Shown here piece after piece: positions 18,528-28,138 of a stretch of 64,000 bases of DNA. Source of the DNA: Saprospiraceae bacterium (GTDB lineage: Bacteria; Bacteroidota; Bacteroidia; Chitinophagales; Saprospiraceae); NCBI GenBank assembly GCA_013214355.1, contig JABSSL010000007.1, positions 103,538 through 167,537 on the forward strand, given 5' to 3'. Position numbers and translations under genes: made by a program. Positions within the stretch are counted from its first letter, which is position 1. The number at the start of each line of letters is the position of its first letter. A model generated the notes under the pieces. The model was given only the letters and a program-made list of their open reading frames with translations. It ran no database searches and was not told the origin of the DNA.

Positions 18528-19844
18528 CTAGGGGCGTTGCAAACCAAAGATAATATTATCTCCCTTGCCCCGGCAAAAGGCATCTACCTGATAAGGCATA
18601 CAAGCTCCTACAAGCCCAATCCCGTTTGGATATGCTACCGTTTGAAGTACGCGCTTCGGGGGATTTTGATCAACAACGGCCTGTTTATTCTTAACGGTAC
18701 CCGCGTAGATCCAGCCTTGGTATTTTTCAGGGGTCAAGGTGAGCGCTGTGCCTCGTAGATGGTAATCACCGGTTTCGTCCACATCTGTCTCAGACATAAA
18801 TACGCCGGAAATAGCCGTAGCATGATATTTTAGAGAGTAAGTGCCATTGGCGCGAAATCGGATCGTAAATAGACTTTGATTGGCTTGATTACTGCTGGAT
18901 CTGAATTGTTGGATAGTACCACCAATTTTGCCTACTCGCCATTGCCCGATAAGTTCTTTTGAGCTCAAGACTTTCGAAGGCATTTCCGTTACTCTACCCA
19001 TATTACTGGAATGATACTGTCCAGTGGTGCTATTAGGTGCATAAGTGGCATGACTACCGGTAGAAGCAGGGCCATCGTGTCTTTGGTCTAAGTCAAGCTG
19101 TGGGTCAATGGGCTCGATTTGCTCTAAAATCCGGCGAATCGCTTTGGTGCCATTTAGACCTTCAAGTTGAGCCGCAACGGCAATAAAAGCTCCTATGTAC
19201 CCCTTCTTATGATTGAAATCACGCCGGAAATAAGTAGCGGCCTGAATCTTCTTGCCATCCTTCAGTAGCTCAAACTGATGAACTTTACCTAGCTCGGCTA
19301 GCCCGATGTACCTAAAAGCAGCATTTCCAGACAGATCTGACAACCACTGACTAGATTTGCGGCTAGAATAGATAGTTTGAAAGGGTACTTTTTCGATATA
19401 AAAACCCGGCGCCGCTTGCGCTCCTGGTGCTAATACTACGATAAATTCTCGGTCGTTAATGGTCTTTCTTGAGGCAGTCCAATTGGAAGGGATTGGAAAG
19501 CGAATTTCTTCATCTTCGTAGTGATTTGTTTCCTCAGATGGGGCATCTTGGTGTAATACATTTGAAATGGGTGCTAAGCTGTTTCCCTCTTGAATCTCGC
19601 TATCTTCTTGCGGTTGCCCGCAGGCTAAGAAGAGAAAGAGTAGGCAGAGTAAGTAGTCCCTGTACGGGTATCTAGGGACAGTCCTTTTTTGTCTGCGTAT
19701 AATGCTGTGCACATGATAGTAGCTGAACAAGGGAGAAAAGGATTTTTCAGCCTGATGCCGCTTTCTAGGGGGTAGCCATTCCACTGTTTTATTCTGCTGG
19801 TAAGATGCTTTTGGGTTTATCATAACTGTTTTAGAATAGGTCAA
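18528..19844 (-). CDS. Hypothetical lipoprotein (start uncertain)
   Basis: Long ORF; internal lipobox LLFLFLACGQ suggests a later start than 19844. Confidence 0.65.
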   Translation of the reverse strand: MTYSKTVMINPKASYQQNKTVEWLPPRKRHQAEKSFSPLFSYYHVHSIIRRQKRTVPRYPYRDYLLCLLFLFLACGQPQEDSEIQEGNSLAPISNVLHQDAPSEETNHYEDEEIRFPIPSNWTASRKTINDREFIVVLAPGAQAAPGFYIEKVPFQTIYSSRKSSQWLSDLSGNAAFRYIGLAELGKVHQFELLKDGKKIQAATYFRRDFNHKKGYIGAFIAVAAQLEGLNGTKAIRRILEQIEPIDPQLDLDQRHDGPASTGSHATYAPNSTTGQYHSSNMGRVTEMPSKVLSSKELIGQWRVGKIGGTIQQFRSSSNQANQSLFTIRFRANGTYSLKYHATAISGVFMSETDVDETGDYHLRGTALTLTPEKYQGWIYAGTVKNKQAVVDQNPPKRVLQTVAYPNGIGLVGACMPYQVDAFCRGKGDNIIFGLQRP

Positions 19845-19941
19845 GTGAGAAACTCAAAATAGGACAGGAACGGAGAATCAATTGAAAAAAGCCCGCCAGC
19901 AACTGACTTCTTTCGTTTTTGGTAGACTCGATCCTACTAAT

Positions 19942-20146
19942 TGAAGTTGTTTAAAAATGTCTCACTGGCCGCGATGAAGTGCTTTTCGACTCACTCTTCG
20001 GTTTCCTGCCGGCCGAGCAGGCGGGTTTATCGCCACGTAGCGCTGCTATCCTGCCTGGCGGCTCGACAGGTGCGACTCTAAAAAAGCCTCAATTGAGCCA
20101 AAAATCTTCTCCATTTCGACTCAGCAGACATTCTTGAACAACTTCA
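19942..20146. mobile_element. Putative MITE-like element
   Basis: 21-nt TIRs TGAAGTTGTTTAAAAATGTCT / AGACATTCTTGAACAACTTCA (19/21), flanking TAAT at 19938-19941 and 20147-20150, no ORF. Confidence 0.55.
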
Positions 20147-20158
20147 TAATGATGATAA

Positions 20159-21820
20159 TTATGGACAATCCGTTTTTTCAAAATATAGCTGATAAGCCTT
20201 TTGTCCACTGATCAGACAATGGGTGATTCGACCCTGTGTATCTCTCTTGAATTCTACTCGTCCAAAATAAGATTCATTGCTAATAAAGGCGTCTGGGGCA
20301 ATGGGGCGAAAGCGGATGTCCGGGTTGAAGGCGTGAGTGGCGACGAGACTCCCAGATCGTTGTATAAAAGCATAGCGTGTTTCTAGTTCTTCATTTACAA
20401 AGGCCCCGGTATACTCATGTAAGCTTTCCTCATCGTAAGTGGGAGGGGAGAGTGTGACTTTTTGTCCGGGATAGGAGAAATCCGAGAAGTGCCAGCGCAA
20501 GCCCTGATCAGAAAAAACAATCTTGCTGTGGGGGCGATGTGGAAATTCAAAGGCTTGTGGTTCGACCAGCGGAGGCAGGGCCAGTCCATCCCCAGCCCCA
20601 TAGCCGGTAAAGAATAGGGTGTCGTTCTTCGCAAATATAGTGATGTATAAGCCTGGAAATACCTGATAATCGCCGGCGAATCGCTCTAGCTCTTTCGTGG
20701 TATAGCTAGGTGGAGTAGTTCCCGGCTGCTCATCGAGCTGCTTAGCCAGAAATATATCGATCATCCCGTATGCAAGATTTAAGGGGTTGAAGGCTTCGTA
20801 GTTTCCAGTAATAGCTACCGTAAACTGATATTCTGGAACCCGCAATAGGTAAGCTCGAAAGCCCGCATCTCCACCTCCGTGGAATTCAACCTTGACACCT
20901 CTATATAATTTGGTTTCCAGCCCCAGACCATAGGGTATGCTTTCTCCCGAATTAAGTAGGCTAGGCTGAGCCATTTTGGCGACGAGGGCGGCGCTTCCCA
21001 CCACTAGCTTGTCATAGTTTTGTGCCCAAAGGCTCAGGTCTTCGGTGGTGGTGTATAAGCCGGTAGATCCAACAATAGCTGCATTCATCGGAAGATACTG
21101 ATAGCCCTCTTCGTGCTTGATATAGGAATCGGCTTTATTCGTCACCAGTACACCTGGATCTTCGCGAAACATACTGTTCTGCATGCCAAGTGGAGATAGA
21201 ATGCGTTCTTGTACGAAGGTAGAGAAGGGGAGTCCGGATACTCGACTTACAATTTCTGCCAGGAGAACATATCCCGCATTGGAGTATTGAAATCGCTTCC
21301 CTGGCTTGAAGTTCAACCCCTTTTGCCGTAAGAGAAGGGCTACCATTTCGGACTGACCAATCAATTCCCCTTCTTGCCTTCCCCGCAAACCATTAAGGTC
21401 GTAGTTGTTCCGAAAGCCACTGGTATGATTAGCCAATTGTCGTACACTAATGGAGTAGGGTAAGTCCTTTAGTTCGGGTAGAAATTTAGTGATCGGGTCA
21501 TCTACAGAGAGTTTTCCGGCTTGTTCTAGGAGTAGTATAGAGAAAGTGGTGAATTGCTTGGAAATTGAGCCGACTAGAAATACGGTGGAATCAGAAATGG
21601 GAATGCGATGTTCAAGATTAGCGAAGCCTTGTTGTTTTTTGTACAATGTACGGCCGTTCTGTTTTACCGTGATCGCTAGGCCCGGCCCTGAACCTTGATC
21701 GTGCACCTTCGCCAATCGATCAGCTTGTTGTAGCTGTTGGTCCGCACTTTGGCAAAGGGCCGGAGAGGTCGATAATAGGATGAATAGAGAAGTAATTACA
21801 GGTAGAAGCAGTTGTTTCAT
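20159..21820 (-). CDS. Serine hydrolase (beta-lactamase/PBP class C-like)
   Basis: FLVGSISKQFTTFSILLLEQ (SxxK), FQYSNAGYVLLAEIV (YxN), C-terminal beta-rich domain. Confidence 0.92.
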   Translation of the reverse strand: MKQLLLPVITSLFILLSTSPALCQSADQQLQQADRLAKVHDQGSGPGLAITVKQNGRTLYKKQQGFANLEHRIPISDSTVFLVGSISKQFTTFSILLLEQAGKLSVDDPITKFLPELKDLPYSISVRQLANHTSGFRNNYDLNGLRGRQEGELIGQSEMVALLLRQKGLNFKPGKRFQYSNAGYVLLAEIVSRVSGLPFSTFVQERILSPLGMQNSMFREDPGVLVTNKADSYIKHEEGYQYLPMNAAIVGSTGLYTTTEDLSLWAQNYDKLVVGSAALVAKMAQPSLLNSGESIPYGLGLETKLYRGVKVEFHGGGDAGFRAYLLRVPEYQFTVAITGNYEAFNPLNLAYGMIDIFLAKQLDEQPGTTPPSYTTKELERFAGDYQVFPGLYITIFAKNDTLFFTGYGAGDGLALPPLVEPQAFEFPHRPHSKIVFSDQGLRWHFSDFSYPGQKVTLSPPTYDEESLHEYTGAFVNEELETRYAFIQRSGSLVATHAFNPDIRFRPIAPDAFISNESYFGRVEFKRDTQGRITHCLISGQKAYQLYFEKTDCP

Positions 21821-21938
21821 TCGTTCGAAATTTTTGTTGAAACAAAACTGCTAGGAATGATCCAAAGAGTCGTCCGAGTAAGGGAAATCGAACGGATTAG
21901 TAGACGAGTAAAGTGTCCGAATAAAAGTCGGACTTTCT

Positions 21939-22997
21939 CTAAGTGGTTGATTTTCTGTAATTAGTAGGCGTTTGTCCCGTTTCCTTTTTGAAGGCGGTGT
22001 AGAAGGAAGATTTGGAGTTAAAACCGACTTGATAGAGGATTTCCAGGACGGTGAGCTCCGGTTGATTCTGCAGCAAGGCCTTTGCTTCCGTGATCCGGAA
22101 CTCATTGATGTAGTCAAAGAAATGTTTTCCTAGGTGTTGATTGATGAGCTGGGAGACAAGCTTATCGGGTAGGCCTATCCCATCGGCTAGTTTTTGCAAA
22201 CTTAGCTCGGCATCCAAATAGGGGCGTACGGTCTGCATATGGTTCGAAAGCTTTTCCAATTCTTTCTGGTGTTCTTCAGGGAGTTCTGTTGGATTGGACT
22301 TAATCGGGAGTAAATTCTTATCCACCCCAAGGAATAATTTAGGTCGGTACAGCGCTTTTAAGACGAACCAAGAAATCACACTCAGGGCAAAAATGCTAAT
22401 GATCAGATTGATCAAAGGCAGATAGTCCCAAGCGGCTTGGTTGAATAGGATATCGCGAATGAGTACGAAGGTATTGCCAAGTAAAAATAGGAGAGTCGTT
22501 TGTAGGAGCCATTTGTAAGTGATCTGATGGTTCGTAGAGTAATTCTCTCGATAGAGCGTGCGAAAGGTGCTAAGACTGACAAAGACCGCTACGATATAGG
22601 CATAGTATTGTAGTTGAGCTACGATGCTAAATAGCTGGAGTGCTTCTGCTGAGATCTCCGAAATTATAAAGAATAGGAAGAAGCCCAGAGCGGGTAAGGC
22701 ATGTAAGATATGTTTGCCTTCCAGCTCATAGTTGTGGAAACAAGCTGAGCGTACATACAGCCAATATAAAGGCATTTGCAATAGCACACTGGCTAGTCTC
22801 AGACTCTCCCACCAAGCAAAGCTTGTTTGAGGTATAAAGAGTCCTACTAAATCAATAGCAGTGACCAATAGGAAACTGGCAAAAATATAGTTCGGTAATT
22901 TCCGCTCCGATTTAGCCGTCAACAGGAAAAATGCCAAAAGAAGTAGGAGAAAAACGATGATCTTACCAATGTCCGGAATTAAGGCTGTCCCCGCCAT
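21939..22997 (-). CDS. AraC-family transcriptional regulator with N-terminal membrane domain
   Basis: Seven-ish TM helices then AraC HTH (LSLQKLADGIGLPDKLVSQLINQ..FNSKSSFYTAFKKETGQTPTNYRK). Confidence 0.93.
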   Translation of the reverse strand: MAGTALIPDIGKIIVFLLLLLAFFLLTAKSERKLPNYIFASFLLVTAIDLVGLFIPQTSFAWWESLRLASVLLQMPLYWLYVRSACFHNYELEGKHILHALPALGFFLFFIISEISAEALQLFSIVAQLQYYAYIVAVFVSLSTFRTLYRENYSTNHQITYKWLLQTTLLFLLGNTFVLIRDILFNQAAWDYLPLINLIISIFALSVISWFVLKALYRPKLFLGVDKNLLPIKSNPTELPEEHQKELEKLSNHMQTVRPYLDAELSLQKLADGIGLPDKLVSQLINQHLGKHFFDYINEFRITEAKALLQNQPELTVLEILYQVGFNSKSSFYTAFKKETGQTPTNYRKSTT

Positions 22998-23129
22998 GAA
23001 TATGCTTTAAATAAGATTTGATTGGGCCACAGAATAGGGAGAATTTTTGATCTATTAGAAAGAGAAGGGATTGAATTTTGACAGCTAGCTACTAAATGAG
23101 ATGCAAGACTACTGCTCAGTAGAAGCGTT

Positions 23130-23187
23130 GGCGACACATCCGAAGTTAATCAAGGCGCATACTCGTAAAACTTCGGATGTTTGCGCC
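23130..23187. repeat. Dispersed hairpin family, copy E
   Basis: ACATCCGAAGTT (23136-23147) / AACTTCGGATGT (23169-23180), outer GGCG/CGCC. Confidence 0.8.
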
Positions 23188-23224
23188 GAGGATCATTTTA
23201 GACCTGCCCTGACTGACTTAAATA

Positions 23225-23400
23225 CTATTCTTCCCATAAAGCCTCCCAGAGCGCAGCACTAGGTTTCGGATAAGAAGGCTTGGCCACTTCCGCCTTCCAT
23301 TTCTCCGAAATGAATTCACTCACCTGCATCCGGGAATGCAAATGATAAACAAAGGGAGGAGGAGCTGAGATGTTTTGGACATAATCATCGTTCGATTCTA
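23225..23400 (-). pseudogene. C-terminal remnant of an unidentified gene
   Basis: Open frame without early start: ESNDDYVQNISAPPPFVYHLHSRMQVSEFISEKWKAEVAKPSYPKPSAALWEALWEE*. Confidence 0.35.
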
Positions 23401-23798
23401 AAGCTTTTTTCTATGATCTCTCGCAAGACACCATGATCTATTTCATCTAGTTTCTTGATATACAAACAACCCCGCCCATGTTTATGAGGCCCCAATCTGG
23501 ATAGGAGTTCCTTTTCCCGCTCCAAGTCGAACATCACATATACAGATAAATGCGCCTTTGCTGGCGAAAAGCCCACATTGAACCATTCGTACTCCTCGCC
23601 ATTCTTTCGCTGGTATTTGTATTTACCAAACCCAACTATACTGACGCCCCAAATCTTGGGCTCCAAGCCCGTTACTTCCTGGATCATTTTCAAGACTTCC
23701 TTGCTGTCTGTCTTTCGTCTTTGGTTGGAAATCGCTTCGATAAATTCATCTACATTTCGATCCGTTTCTGAATTGACTAAGCTTTTCTTTTTTGCCAT
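23385..23798 (-). CDS. DUF1801-domain protein
   Basis: EFIEAISNQRRKTDSKEVLKMIQEVTGLEPKIWGVSIVGFGKYKYQ. Confidence 0.88.
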   Translation of the reverse strand: MAKKKSLVNSETDRNVDEFIEAISNQRRKTDSKEVLKMIQEVTGLEPKIWGVSIVGFGKYKYQRKNGEEYEWFNVGFSPAKAHLSVYVMFDLEREKELLSRLGPHKHGRGCLYIKKLDEIDHGVLREIIEKSFRIER

Positions 23799-24082
23799 GA
23801 CATTGCTTTTGGGTGCACAATCAAAGGGTAATAGAGGATTAAGCTAGCAAATTACTTTAGCATCCCCAAAATGAAAGAATTCGTCATCAGACTTTATTCT
23901 TACCCAATTACGGACACTTACTCGCCGAGGATGAAGTGGTTCTGGACAAGATTTTGTCTCAAATCTTGAATGTATAAGAAGTTGAAGCAGCCTTTAGGTA
24001 TCTCATCAGTCCTTTGTTTGTTCATAAGATTAGCTTGCCAGTAGGCGTCTTACCATTTTACACACACTCAACACAAAGGATA

Positions 24083-25453
24083 ATGAAGAAAACATTACAA
24101 GTCTTATTTCTATTTGCTATTTCTACCGGTCTTTTTGGCCAAATGCCGAATACCCTCACACCCAGCGATAAGGTGTATGGTCTATCTAAGTTTTGGCAGG
24201 AAGTGAACTATAATTTTGTATACCTCAACAAAGTAGACCGTGACCAATGGGACGCAGACTATCGACAATTGATCGCTGAGGTACAGACAACCAAGGATGA
24301 CTACGAATATTATCGACTCCTGCAAAAGTTTTGTGCCACGCTCAAGGATGGGCATACCAATGTTTATTTCCCGAAGGGGATTCAAGAGGAATTGTACAAT
24401 ACCTACTTTGGTGAGTACCGACTGTGGTCTTCGAACATTGATGGAAAGGCCATTGTAAGTCGAGTCAATTTGAGCAAAAAGGATGAGTTACCCATTGGCA
24501 CGGAGATAATTGAAGTCAATGGGATGAGTACCAAGGCATACCTGGAGCAAAAGGTCATTCCCTATATTTCATCTTCAACCGACTATATTTTGTGGGATCT
24601 CGCTGTTTCTCGCATGTTTCAGGCTCCCAAAGGCACCAGCTTTGAAGTCACATTCAAGTTGCCTGATGGCCAGAAAAAATCGCTGAGTTTAACCCACACG
24701 GAGACTACTGAACAAGAAGTTTTCCCCGCCTTTGAACCCTGGGAGTTAATGGAGTTCAAATGGATCAATGATGATATTGCTTATGTTTCACTTAATTCGT
24801 TCGGTAATCCTAAGATTGATTCCTTGTTCATCGAGAAGTTGCCGGAGCTCTATAAAGCTAAAAAGCTGATTGTTGATCTGCGCAAGAATGGAGGAGGGAA
24901 CACGCCCATTGGCAGAGAAATCTTAGAGTATCTTACAGATGATCCAGTACTATACGGATCGAAAACGCGAAGTAGACTACACATTCCATCTTTTAAAGCC
25001 TGGGGGACGTGGACCTCTGCGCAGGACACCGTCGGTAGCAGTTGGGCCACACAGAAGTATTTATCTTTTCGAGACAATTATTTTCACGACTTCAATTATC
25101 AGGGCACAAAGGTACGATTAGACGCCAAACGCTTGGTGGTGCCAACGGTACTGCTGATCGGTCATAACACAGCTTCGGCTGCGGAGGATTTTCTCGTATA
25201 TGCCGATAATCAAAAGCATATGACGAAGATCGGTGAACCTTCCTTTGGCAGTACTGGACAACCATTTCAATTCAAGTTACCTGGTGGAGGCTCGGCTCGG
25301 GTGTGCACGAAGCAAGATATGTATCCTGACGGTCGAGAATTTGTCGGAGTAGGTATTCAGCCTGATATTCTAATTAAGAAAACGGTTAATGATTTCCTAG
25401 AAGAAAAAGATCCTGCGCTAGAAAAGGCCATCGAGTATTTGGAGAAAGATTAG
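24083..25453 (+). CDS. S41 family peptidase (C-terminal processing protease-like)
   Basis: LIVDLRKNGGGNTPIGREIL, TVLLIGHNTASAAEDFL; start reassigned to 24083. Confidence 0.9.
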   Translation: MKKTLQVLFLFAISTGLFGQMPNTLTPSDKVYGLSKFWQEVNYNFVYLNKVDRDQWDADYRQLIAEVQTTKDDYEYYRLLQKFCATLKDGHTNVYFPKGIQEELYNTYFGEYRLWSSNIDGKAIVSRVNLSKKDELPIGTEIIEVNGMSTKAYLEQKVIPYISSSTDYILWDLAVSRMFQAPKGTSFEVTFKLPDGQKKSLSLTHTETTEQEVFPAFEPWELMEFKWINDDIAYVSLNSFGNPKIDSLFIEKLPELYKAKKLIVDLRKNGGGNTPIGREILEYLTDDPVLYGSKTRSRLHIPSFKAWGTWTSAQDTVGSSWATQKYLSFRDNYFHDFNYQGTKVRLDAKRLVVPTVLLIGHNTASAAEDFLVYADNQKHMTKIGEPSFGSTGQPFQFKLPGGGSARVCTKQDMYPDGREFVGVGIQPDILIKKTVNDFLEEKDPALEKAIEYLEKD

Positions 25454-25458
25454 GTAAG

Positions 25459-25632
25459 TTAGGTTGGGTAGAAAGCCAAGATGAATTTCCGCCAGAAACC
25501 AGAGAAATTTATGTTACAAAGTGCTTAGCCTGGGCTAAAGCGGAGCAGCCAAAATGGTTGATGCCACCGGCAGATATGGCAGAGGTTAGGGCCATTCAAA
25601 ATGGCGAAGGGGCCCCAGGATGGGGTGATTAA
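25459..25632 (+). pseudogene. Possible gene remnant without a start codon
   Basis: LGWVESQDEFPPETREIYVTKCLAWAKAEQPKWLMPPADMAEVRAIQNGEGAPGWGD*. Confidence 0.3.
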
Positions 25633-25779
25633 CTTTCCTTTCTGAACCAGTTTAAGAATTGCCACTTACAAATTCTGCTGTTTACTTAGGATTTGATGAG
25701 GTTTACTGAAATCGATGGAACGTGATGCGGAAAGCAGCTAGCTTGCATTCATTCTCAAACAACCTAAAAAACTAAGCTG

Positions 25780-26166
25780 ATGAGTAATCTAGCAGTTGTC
25801 CAAAAAGCCTATCAAGATTTTGGTGCCGGAAATATCCCCGCCGTACTTGCGGTACTTGATGAGAATGTAAAATGGATGGGATCTAGCGGCTTTCCATTCC
25901 ACGATGGAGATGGTATAGTGGTAGGCCCACAGAGCGTACTGGAAAAAATCTTTACCAGGATTCCGGAATTCTTCACGGAATTCGGTATCGATGTTCAACG
26001 CTTGTACGAAAGTGGAGATACCGTGATTGTAGAAAGCTTTTTCAAAGGGGTTTGGAAAGCCTCAGGGAAGCCATTCCAGGCAAATGGCATCACACTTTGG
26101 GACATGAAGGATGGGAAGGTAACCCGGACTTTTGAAGCAATTGATACGGGGGCTATGATGAACTAA
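25780..26166 (+). CDS. SnoaL/NTF2-like protein
   Basis: VQKAYQDFGAGNIPAVLAVLDENVKWMG. Confidence 0.88.
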   Translation: MSNLAVVQKAYQDFGAGNIPAVLAVLDENVKWMGSSGFPFHDGDGIVVGPQSVLEKIFTRIPEFFTEFGIDVQRLYESGDTVIVESFFKGVWKASGKPFQANGITLWDMKDGKVTRTFEAIDTGAMMN

Positions 26167-26228
26167 ACTATAGTTCCTATTGGGCTGGGGCCTACTATTT
26201 ACGGTAGACTCCAGCTCTACAAGCTTAT

Positions 26229-26269
26229 GTAGTGTGACCATAAAGCCGGAGGGTCTATTGTCGCACTAC
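26229..26269. terminator. Hairpin between convergent genes (possible terminator)
   Basis: GTAGTGTGAC / GTCGCACTAC, 21-nt loop. Confidence 0.4.
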
Positions 26270-26320
26270 TTATCTCTTAATCAGCACCCCAGGATAGTTT
26301 TGTGTTGCCTTTTTCTGCTC

Positions 26321-28138
26321 TTAGACCACCTGGCCATTCACCCATACTTTTTCAATTCCTGTGGAGCGTGCAGTGGGAGATTGGATGGAAGCATTGTCCA
26401 TTACCGTTTCGGGCTTAAACAGTACTAGGTCGGCGAAATAGCCTGGAGTGATTAGCCCTCGATTGCGAATACCTAGCTTTTCTGCGGGCAAGGCTGTCAT
26501 TTTGTGAATGGCTGAAGGCAAAGAAAGTACACCCTTCTCCCGAACGTATCGACCCAGTACGCGAGTAAAGGCACCATGTCCTCTTGGGTGCCCACTCATG
26601 GCTCCGTCTGAGCAAATGCTAGTATGTTCCCATCGGAGAAAGTTGCTGATGTCTTCCTCACTCATAGAAGTAGCCACGATCGATCCTGATTCTTCCTTTT
26701 CTGCTCCTACTCTAATGATCCGTAGCAAGGCTTCCGCTTCACTCTCATTGTTCATTTGTCCGATCTCGGTAATCGTTTTCCCCTCAAAGGTTCGATTGGC
26801 TGGAAAATTGACCATCACGGAGGTAGCAGGGTCGAAGAGTTCCTGGGTGGCAAATTGAGCACTAGCTAAGCTTGTGAAATCTTTCTTGGGAAATAGAACA
26901 CGCGGCGTGGAAGACCACATCGTGTAAGGGTATACATCAGCGCTTATGTCTACTCCTTGCTGCCTAGCCCGTTGCAATTGTTGCAGTAAGGAAGCAGAGG
27001 AACCCCATCGGCTTCGCTGTGCAATCTTAATGTGAGTAATTTGTACGGGCAATTTGGCTTCCCGGCCAATATCAATGATCTCCCCGATTGCCTCATTTTG
27101 GTAGACGTCTTCACTGCGGATGTGACTAATATAGATGCCTTGATACTTTGCGGCAACTTTGGCCAACTCAATCACTTCAGCCGTATTGCTATAAAATGCC
27201 GGCTCATACTCTAATCCGGAAGAGAGTCCCAAAGATCCATTTTTGAGTTCTTCCTCTAGCATCTTCTTCATGACATCAATCTCGTCAGGTTTAGCTTTTC
27301 GCAGCACATCTCCCTTCATAGCCCTACTACGTAAGGAGGAATGACCCGTAAAGCTGGCTAGGTTGACACTAACAGCTTGAGTCTTAAGTTGAGCTGCCAG
27401 CCTGCTTACAGGAGTTGATCCACCATCTTGCCCTACCACGATGGTCGTGACCCCTTGGTTGGTAGCCGCTACACAGGAGGGGTTATCTGAAAGTCCCCAA
27501 TCATGATGACTATGGCTGTCTATAAAGCCGGGAGCAAGTGTTAGCCCATCTCCATCGGTATATAGTTCTCCGGGTGCGATGGGTAGTTTGCCCACTTCTT
27601 GAATACGGTTATCTACAATCCTTACATCGGCTTTAAAGCTAGGTAGTCCACTACCATCGATAATATTGACATCCGTGATGACTTCAGTTTGCGGAAGCGC
27701 CCATGATTTTCCATCCAGGATGTTCTTCAATAATCGTCCAGCACGCCCCTCAGTACCATTGGATAGGAAGACCAATGTTCGATTGCCTTCCAGGTAACGA
27801 ACCAGAATATTTCTAAAGCCCACCCATCCGCCGGTATGGGATACTACTTTTCCGTCTTTGGAGACAAACCAGCCAAAGCCGTAGCTAGTTGCTTCGCCAT
27901 TGTTTAGTTTGGCTGGTGTAATAGCCTCTTTAAAGGTGGAGGACTTCACGAGCTTCTCCGTGTAGAGGGCTTGATCCCACTTTAGCAGGTCTTCTGCTGA
28001 CGCATAGATATTGCCATCTCCAATGATTCCATCAAATCGGACGAGATCATTCTTAACGATTTTTCCCCCTTCATACCGAAAGCCAAAAACCCTAGAGTCA
28101 GGAGCTTCTCCAAGGATAGAGGGGATCCGCTTATAACT
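26321..28138 (-). pseudogene. 5'-truncated serine hydrolase / D-aminoacylase (amidohydrolase) fusion
   Basis: Beta-lactamase C-terminus (SYGFGWF..VSHTGGWVGFRN) fused to D-aminoacylase (GFIDSHSHHDWGL..TTIVVGQDGGS..GMSGHPRG-like); frame stays open to 28138 with no ATG and no serine hydrolase N-terminus. Confidence 0.65.
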
